A stretch of 64,000 bases of DNA from Carposina sasakii (lineage: Eukaryota; Arthropoda; Insecta; Lepidoptera; Carposinidae). The translations under genes were made by a program, and so were the position numbers. Each line of letters starts with the position of its first letter. Position 1 is the first letter of the stretch. Positions 57,760 through 64,000 of the stretch are shown piece by piece. Under the pieces are notes generated by a model that did no database searches, was not told the DNA's origin, and saw only the letters and a list, made by a program, of their open reading frames with translations. Location: the NCBI GenBank assembly GCA_014607495.2, contig CP053161.1, positions 12,037,115 to 12,101,114 of the forward strand, written 5' to 3'.

Positions 57760-59395
57760 GGTTACTAAAGTACACCTAAGCACGCTTGCAGTCTATGACA
57801 TGGCTTTATACGAGTATGTTGCTCAAAATGCAATGACGCAATCGTAAAGTAGGTAATTTAAAATTTAATTGTTGCCTTTTCATCCTGTTTACTCCGAGTG
57901 CTAAACGGATAAATCGATAAATAAATGATTCCAATGACGAAGAAAGCCCCATTAACAAGCATTACAATGCTGAATCATTGCTTTGTTAAAACCGGACTGA
58001 CGTCTGTCTCAAGAGGACCTTATAAAATTTACACCTCACTTTTCAGATACCCGATGAAGACTCAAGCGACTTATCTTAGTATACATCAGAATATAATCAT
58101 TTCGCAGATCTTGGCTACCATCACCAATAAATATGTCACAGTTGACAAAGATAAAGAGGAAACAAAAGCATACTTTGACGTGACGTCAAAATATTCGCGC
58201 TCATAGCACATATCTGGCGCATGGGTCGACGCCGGCGCATCTAAAGCGCATGTAATAAAGATCTAAGCGAACCTCCCATGAGCCGATGCGGCCGCGATAA
58301 GGGATTTCCGATCATCGCCGTAGATAAGCCACCACGGATTTGAAAGTATAAGATGTTTGGACAGCTCGCGTATGGAATCTTTCACGTTTGTAAATGCACG
58401 AATATGATGTACCAATTAAAGTTGGTCGCGGAATTACAACTTAAAACGTGGCGGGAAAAAGCTGAGGTTCGCTTGCGGCGCTCGCTTAACAGGTCCGAGC
58501 GGTCTCCTTTATGGCGAAACAATGAGAAATATATCGTAAAGTGTGGGCAAGAAAGTTGGTATTTTCTTAGGTGCACCGTTATCGGGACTCATCGCTTGAC
58601 TTTCGCACGATTGATCGATAGTATTTTTTGCGGTTACTTTATTTATAAAACAATCGAACGTCTCCGATGCAATAAATGTGAGCGCCCCTACCAATGGTCG
58701 CGGTGACATTTTCGCGCAAAAACTTCGTCGCAGAGCAAAAGTGGCGCAAAAAACAAACGAGCGGTCTAACTATTTGAATTGTATTTTATTAATTTTGTTT
58801 TCAGCCTTTAATATCGTCGGTGGTTTTTCTTCCAAGATTTCTCTAAGTGATTGACCTGTAAATAAATATTTATAAAACTTTTCTTTATACTTAATAGAAA
58901 ATTTTAATAGGAGATTTTATAAATTTATTTTCTTCTTGGAAAGTTTTTATCGAGGCGCTCGAGTTCACTACCTACATTATCATTGTCAAGCCTTTTCCTC
59001 CTTTTCCTAAAATCCTTTTTAGCGTGAATTTTATACAAAAATGTAATATTTTGGTCACTTTGTAGTAGCAATTTTTTGTCAATGGAAAAGACTTTCTAAG
59101 ATTACATATTTACTCTTAGTATGCACACCAGTGGTATCATTTGATAATACCTACTATTTCAACTCTTACACGACAGCCACATAATTTTTTTAAACAGGAT
59201 TGCCGTATTATTAAATCCTTGGCACAACCTTACTCATTACTATGAAATTCCGAGATTTCAAATCGAGATTCCGTAGTACCGTTTTCAGGAGCCTAGCAGC
59301 ATTGTCCGCGGAATCCGAACGTAATTGTCATTTCATTATAGAAGTATTCCGGCTCGCTTCAGGGCCGCTTTTTAGCAGCCAACAAAATTACCGAT
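57760..59395. other. Non-coding; one unassigned 117-codon frame
   Basis: The + frame at 58353-58706 is longer than most here and lies in a locally GC-richer patch, but the protein (start MFGQLAYGIFHVCKC) has no recognisable domain and the opposite strand is also open. I do not call it a gene. No repeat is recognised in this stretch. Confidence 0.35.
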
Positions 59396-59396
59396 A

Positions 59397-59452
59397 ATCG
59401 ATACGTTCGATTCGTGATCGATGCGCGGAATCGATTGGTTTTTGCTATCGAT
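59397..59452. promoter_or_regulatory. Cluster of four ATCGAT motifs
   Basis: ATCGAT occurs at 59397, 59417, 59430 and 59447, within 56 bases. ATCGAT is the core of the DREF/BEAF site TATCGATA and is also found in Cut-type sites. There is no adjacent coding region, so a role as an insulator or promoter element is only a possibility. Confidence 0.3.
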
Positions 59453-59612
59453 TTTGTTAGGTTGGGGTTTTGTGACGTTTTTATTCTGATCCGATATGTG
59501 GTATTGTGGTAGAGTCAACAGAGTGCGTTTCAACTAGTTACTTTATATTTGTGAAAATTCTTACGAAAATTTTTAGTTTCAAAATCCTTCACGGGAGTTA
59601 TTCTATGAAACG

Positions 59613-59828
59613 GCCCCCTGATTACGTAAAAGCAATAGCAAAGCCGAAGCAAAGCGATAGCGAAAATTGTACAATATTCGCCTTGAAATTTCAAAGTTCC
59701 TTTGAAATTCATTTTACGTAATACGAATTTGACAAGCAATTAGCATTTTTTATAGCAATATATTTAATTAGCTATTTTTGTGCCATTTTCGCTATCGCTT
59801 TGCTTTTGCTAGTTAGGCAATAAGGGGC
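59613..59828. mobile_element. MITE-like inverted repeat element
   Basis: GCAAAGCGATAGCGAAAAT (59649-59667) pairs with ATTTTCGCTATCGCTTTGC, and the outer CCCCTGATTACGTAAAAGCA pairs loosely with TGCTAGTTAGGCAATAAGGGG. About 215 bp, AT-rich centre, no coding. The flank TTATTCTATGAAA is common next to such elements. Confidence 0.55.
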
Positions 59829-60102
59829 GGGTTTTACGATATTTTTGGAAATCCATGCATATAAGGTACAATGCTTTGCTCTAGATGACTAATGGTTAAT
59901 CCACCCTAAATCGCCGCATGACGTTGGTATCCGATAAAAAAAAAAGTTTTTCCACCACGGGAACGAAAAAAAAAACGGGAATTCTACGAGTAAAGTTAAC
60001 AGAGACGAAGTCATGGGCGTTCGATATTAAATTATATGAGAATACCATAGAATAGAATTACAGCATGTAATATATCTAGTTATAGAATACCATAGTATTC
60101 AT

Positions 60103-60385
60103 CATCATCATCATCATCATCATCACATCATCATTTACAGCCCTGAGAAGTCCACTGTTAGACATAGGCCTCCCCCAACAACCTCCACTCCGACCGGTCG
60201 GAAGGAGCCTGCATCCAACCGACGCCCGCGATCTTGGCCAGGTCGTCCGTCCACCTCGCGGGTGGCCTTCCGACGCTGCGTTTGCCGATACGTGGTATCC
60301 ACTCTAGAACTTTCCGACTCCATCGGCCATCAGTTCTTCGAGCTATGGCCCTGCCCATTGCCACTTCAGCTTCAACCATAGTATT
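60103..60385 (-). pseudogene. RTE-type LINE ORF2 C-terminus with (ATG)n tail
   Basis: The minus strand codes for ARRTDGRWSRKVLEWIPRIG, KRSVGRPPARWTDDLAKIAG and VGWMQAPSDRSEWRLLGEAYV, the conserved end of RTE-clade ORF2. The glutamine codon that follows AYV has become TAA (CAG in the family), so it stops early. The rest (QWTSQGCK-like) is still recognisable as DNA and is followed by a (ATG)n tail (60103-60134 as CATCAT on +). 5'-truncated near 60385. Dead copy. Confidence 0.8.
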
Positions 60386-60399
60386 ACTCGTATATATAT

Positions 60400-61125
60400 G
60401 GCGAATACGAGTACTTACTAAATTTAATTGTTGAACCACTTTGAAGTTATCTCTATGACAGGAAATCATTTAGTTTTCCGAGACTTATTTAGTAAACCTC
60501 CAGGTAGTTATGTGGCCTAAAGTATCCCATAACCTATGACTATAAGGATCTATTTTCGATTTATGTATTTACTGCACTATTACGAAATATTCGATATATT
60601 TAACCATCGAATATGATTGTCGCAACATCCATACATCGTGCTCCTGTCAAATGTCATAATCTAAAGATGTAAGGTTTAAAATGGCATAACTTAAGAGACT
60701 TGCCCACTAATATTATGAGTACAAAGCTAGTGAGTTAACAGATTTATCTGCCCCAACTGAATGATAAATCCCGTTCATCATTCACTCTTATATAAATAAA
60801 GCAATAAACCAATGCTGAAACCTGCATGCACTCAAATTGCTGGCCACATATCCCTTCCTATTTCAAACAATTCTATATTCAAATGCTCTCCCTGAGGTCT
60901 GAGCTACCTAGGCAGCGGCATTAAATCATTCAGCCAATAAATATTTCCCCTCATGTTTTCGTAATACAACGTAATGCAACATTATGACATGTGGACGCAG
61001 TAAAAAGCACTAAACGATGGTTATTGAGCTCTGATGGGCACGGTTGGTTCGGACATTTGTCTTGGCTGTATGTACCGCTTGTGCCTTTGCCTGGAAGGCG
61101 GTGCGTAAAAAGTAATGAGTATCAG
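60400..61125. other. Non-coding, nothing recognised
   Basis: AT-rich DNA with no gene or assignable repeat. Confidence 0.45.
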
Positions 61126-61144
61126 TATACATACACTGTTGATA

Positions 61145-61222
61145 AATCATTTACTAAAGACAATGGCTGTATGGGCTTAGTTCTCCTTGCCTTTCCTTCG
61201 GGATAAACTAAACAAAAAAAAA
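61145..61222 (+). mobile_element. Very short retroposon with 16-bp TSD, copy 1
   Basis: The 78-base insert starts AATCATTTACTAAAGACAAT and contains CTCCTTGCCTTTCCTTCGGG and ATAAACTAAAC, then poly(A). ACATACACTGTTGATA stands on both sides (61129-61144 and 61223-61238), a perfect 16-bp target-site duplication, which is proof of retroposition. The CCTTGCCTTTCCTTCGGGATAAA block is a LINE or SINE 3' end. Confidence 0.8.
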
Positions 61223-61581
61223 ACATACACTGTTGATATGAAGATTTATTTATATTAGGATTTCGGCGGGAAAAGCTGGAAGGGTGCAGGTGTAATTTTC
61301 TTGTGAAAATCAAAAAATATTTGTAAATGGCTTGCATGTGTCCGTAAAGTGATGTTTTCTGGTAGATAAGTTATATTTTGATTACTTGTGATGTGAATCT
61401 AGTGCTTGTGCATGGTTTTATACGCAGGTAAGCCGAGTAAAACTTTAGCCGGAATACGATCTCTTCATGGGCCCATGTAAGTTGTTTCTGCAATTATTTT
61501 TCATTTTGACTAACTTTACACTTGTTCTTGAGGATTTTCCAGACGTTTCCATTCATCATTATCATCCATCATAAATTCAGA

Positions 61582-61662
61582 AATCATTTACTAAAGACAA
61601 TGGCTGTATGGGCTTAGTTCCCCTTGCCTTTCCTTCGGGATAAACTAAACAAAAAAAAAAAA
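61582..61662 (+). mobile_element. Very short retroposon, copy 2
   Basis: Nearly identical to 61145-61222 over its whole length (one difference: CCCCTTGCC against CTCCTTGCC), with the same 5' start and a longer poly(A). No clear target duplication. The identical 5' end, 437 bases away, suggests either a defined short element or a local copy. Confidence 0.75.
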
Positions 61663-61671
61663 TTATATTAT

Positions 61672-61965
61672 ATTTTTTTATGGTGATCGTTTGTGGATTC
61701 CCCGAATCAAAGTAAGGAAAGATCATCTAATCGTAATCCGTTGATATCAGGATTATCAAATCAAAATGGACTAATCAGAATTTTCAGAGACAATGTAATA
61801 TTGTTGATCGATTGAATCTACAGATTTTGCTATCCTCAAATAGTTAATTTGTATAAGCCTTAATTAAGCACCTTTGTCAAATTACGTGATGAAGTACAGT
61901 ACTACATAGCCGTATCTTCTGGGTTTAGGAACCTGTAATTTTGCATGTAGTTATGTTCCTAGAGG
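61672..61965. other. Non-coding, nothing recognised
   Basis: No supportable feature. Confidence 0.45.
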
Positions 61966-61971
61966 ACTATA

Positions 61972-62090
61972 CATACATATAATCACGCCTTTATCCCTTA
62001 CGGGGTAGGCAGAGCATCAAGAGCCGATAGAACCACATGGTGCTACTTCTAACCAATTTTGAGGGTATAGTTGAGATGTACAATAAGTAC
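61972..62090 (-). mobile_element. Small SINE-like repeat (family of 54473-54643), partial
   Basis: ATACATATAATCACGCCTTT, ATCCCTTACGGGGTAGGCAG, CCGATAGAACCACATGG and CCAATTTTGAGGGTATAGTT are the reverse complement of the element at 54473. The 5' third is missing. Confidence 0.7.
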
Positions 62091-62138
62091 AAGATGTACA
62101 GTTCTAGAGGACTATAATAAAATATAATAATGTTTCCG

Positions 62139-62265
62139 ACTGTATTTCTCTCGTAACACCCAACCTCAAAGGGTATAGCCAACTGCGCAGGAGATATAGT
62201 ACACAGGTGCATTCTCTATTCCTTCACTCTTATAGACCGATGCTATGGTATGATCGCCTATATGC
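62139..62265 (-). mobile_element. SINE 3' fragment (family of 63535-63803)
   Basis: CCAACTGCGCAGGAGATATA, GTGCATTCTCTATT and CACTCTTATAGACCGATG are in the same order as in the SINE on the minus strand at 63535. The head is lost. Confidence 0.6.
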
Positions 62266-62269
62266 GATT

Positions 62270-62680
62270 ATTTAAAGCAATTTCCAAAAATCTCGCGGGA
62301 ACAGGAATTATAAAGTTTACGCAATCAAACTCGTAGCTACTTAAGAATATTATTCCAAATGGAGAGTCTAGTAGAGTAGCTCTAGCAAGACAAACGCAAT
62401 AAACCCGTCATTATAAACTCCACTCAATAATAAGCTTATTAGCGCAACATTACCCACCATCAACCAAAGATTAAGTGATTATTCAAACAGAAAGTCGTTA
62501 ACTTTTCGCTCGTTAAGAATTGTTTAACTGAATTACGTGCAACCGGCCCAATTACGCCGACGCGTACTAAGTCGAATATTATGCTAACCACCGGTTAACC
62601 GCCGGTTAGCTGATGGCTAATTGATACCTGGCGTGACGTCTTTAATATCGCAACTTTTGCTACATTTTGACTTGGTAAAC
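62270..62680. other. Non-coding; Grainyhead-like motif
   Basis: No gene. ACCACCGGTTAACCGCCGGTT near 62587-62607 has two closely spaced CCGGTT cores, as bound by Grainyhead. No other feature. Confidence 0.35.
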
Positions 62681-62684
62681 TAGC

Positions 62685-62735
62685 GGCACCCGCGACTTCG
62701 TACGCCTGAACTTTATATCCCGTGTGTTATTTAGA
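62685..62735 (+). repeat. 5' fragment of the GCGACTTCG dispersed repeat
   Basis: ACTAGCGGCACCCGCGACTT then CGTACGCCTGAACTTTATAT matches the start of the copy at 24530 and ends soon after. Confidence 0.5.
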
Positions 62736-62888
62736 TATACAAGCTATGTGCCTAAACCGGGATTGGCTCAACACTCATTCCCGCCATTGTGATTCCTGTA
62801 ACCCGGAATCAACAGAGGCGATTACAAAAATGCAAATTTATAAAGCATAGAAAATTAGGTCCTCCGGGATTTTCTAGCAACAAGCGAC

Positions 62889-63025
62889 TCGTCGTCGTCG
62901 TCGTCGTCAGCCTATTGCAGTCCACTGCTGGACGTAGGCTTCCCCCAGAGTACGCCACATGGCTCGATCTCCCGTTTTTGCTAGTCCTCTTTAAATCATT
63001 GGTCCATCTGGCCGGAGGGCGCCCA
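62889..63025 (-). pseudogene. RTE-type LINE ORF2 C-terminus with (GAC)n tail
   Basis: The minus strand reads RGLAKTGDRAMWRTLGEAYV, QQWTAIG and TGA, the intact end of RTE ORF2. Upstream in the same frame a TAA cuts ALRPDGPMI, so the copy is dead. A (CGA)n tail follows the stop (62889-62908 on +). 5'-truncated near 63030. Confidence 0.8.
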
Positions 63026-63029
63026 ACGC

Positions 63030-63510
63030 TACGCGTCTATAAAAAAGCGACTATATAGTATTAAAACTAATAGAAAAAACAGAATGTGAAGTATAAAGAT
63101 AGGTACGCTTAATACAAAATTAAACAATATCAGACAAAATTATTACAAGGGGTGAGCTAAGTCTGGCAAGTTTTATTAAAATTATATAAAGTTTTTGCAT
63201 AGTTTCACTTATGTCTATTAATTATTCTGTGACATAGCAAGGGTCTGATTACACGTAAATAACTACAGAGAGAATGAAAGTGATTCAATTTCATTCCATA
63301 CATTTTTATGAGCTTCTGATAGTCCATGTAAACGGTGCGATGGTAAACGTTTTATAATCTGCATAAAATTATGTTTTAATTCATACAATTATAAGTGAAG
63401 TGTGATTGGGATGAAATTATAATCCACTTGTGTGAACACCCCATTATATAAATGTTTGTTCAAATTAAATACATTATTATAATGTGTTTGTGGCACTAGT
63501 GAGCAGCCTG
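63030..63510. other. Non-coding, nothing recognised
   Basis: AT-rich with no supportable feature. Confidence 0.45.
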
Positions 63511-63534
63511 CTATACAGGGTGTAATGTGATGAT

Positions 63535-63803
63535 CTCCGACCGTATTTCGGCCAAGGCGACCAATCTTTACGGAGATTGGCCAGGTACGCAGGAGATATT
63601 ATAGTGCACAACTGTGTGCGCAAACACAGATGCACTCTCTATTACGTTACTCTCATAGTCCGATGGGACGGAAAGCCGAAACGACCGGAGATAGATCAGG
63701 TGCAGGACCAACGGTTTCACGTGCTTTACGAGGCACGTGACTGGGATCGAACTTACGCCTCCCGCTTGGAAGGTGCACGTCTTAACCACTGGGCTCGATA
63801 GCC
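63535..63803 (-). mobile_element. tRNA-derived SINE, near full-length
   Basis: On the minus strand it begins GGCTATCGAGCCCAGTGGTT with an A-box-like TGGTTAAGACG, then B box AGTTCGATCCC (about 63753-63743) with CTTCCAAGCGGGAGGCG between. The body has CTTTCCGTCCCATCGGACTA, AATAGAGAGTGCATCTGTG and AGATTGGTCGCCTTGGCCGA at the 3' end. Copies at 4468-4622 (+) and 62139-62265 (-) share the body only. The head resembles a tRNA, but no acceptor stem closes. Confidence 0.7.
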
Positions 63804-64000
63804 ATAAGCGGATGGGCTTAAGCGGTGATTTAAGCTGAGTGATTTAGTCCACGCGGATGAAGTAGCTTAACAGCTTAAACTTATTGTATAATAATAAATA
63901 CACCCAAAAATTAAGTGCGTACACGCTTTGATGTCTTTTTCATTGGGCACTGTTTAGTTCAATATTGTGTTTAATTCTTTTTTTAAATAAAATTATTAAT
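63804..64000. other. Non-coding, nothing recognised
   Basis: End of window, AT-rich, no supportable feature. Confidence 0.45.

Noticed and set aside
58353..58706. 117-codon + frame
   Set aside because: No domain, no conserved motif, no core promoter seen, and the opposite strand is open as well.
60103..60134. CATCAT run as a CRISPR-like or coding repeat
   Set aside because: It is a simple microsatellite that forms the tail of the RTE fragment; there are no spacers. No CRISPR array exists in the window.

Overview
The window looks like lepidopteran nuclear DNA. It is AT-rich and intron-rich, and it is littered with short non-autonomous repeats that carry the tails typical of moths and butterflies: RTE-type LINE ends coding for LGEAYVQQWT, tRNA-derived SINEs and foldback MITEs. 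The species cannot be named from the sequence alone. I find one protein-coding gene, on the + strand: the insect serum response factor gene (blistered / SRF). Other open frames are short and either fall in repeats or lack any recognisable domain.

Gene layout: a perfect CArG box (6087-6096) precedes a GC-rich, TATA-less promoter with a consensus Inr plus DPE pair (start near 6390). A 140-nt leader follows, then coding exon 1 (6530-6925, residues 1-132), a 27,007-bp intron (6926-33932), and coding exon 2 (33933-34367, residues 133-276 and stop). The intron interrupts the MADS box in phase 0. The joined protein is 276 aa and holds the complete MADS plus SAM DNA-binding and dimerisation core. The tails are shorter than those of fly and vertebrate SRF. 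The 3' UTR follows 34367; the first good AATAAA is near 35319.

Region by region: 1-5900 is dense in repeats, including foldback elements, an RTE end and a LINE fragment nested in a foldback arm. 5900-6530 is the promoter region. The intron has repeat-bearing parts (11.6-12.8 kb, 14.4-17.1 kb, 24.5 kb, 26.8-33.1 kb) and a repeat-poor part (about 20.4-24.5 kb). 34.4-45.6 kb is largely repeat-poor, non-coding and of even composition, as expected for regulatory DNA; it includes a cluster of three identical CGTGGGAA (Su(H)) motifs, an EGR motif and a second perfect CArG box (39.6-40.24 kb). 46-64 kb is again rich in SINEs, MITEs and RTE ends, with several nested insertions that can be ordered in time.

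The most interesting proposals are possible SRF autoregulation through the promoter CArG box, the Su(H)/CArG/EGR cluster downstream, and a family of palindromic MITEs, two of which lie inside the SRF intron. No complete autonomous transposon, CRISPR array, genuine tRNA gene or rRNA gene was found. Repeat boundaries are approximate unless a target-site duplication is stated.
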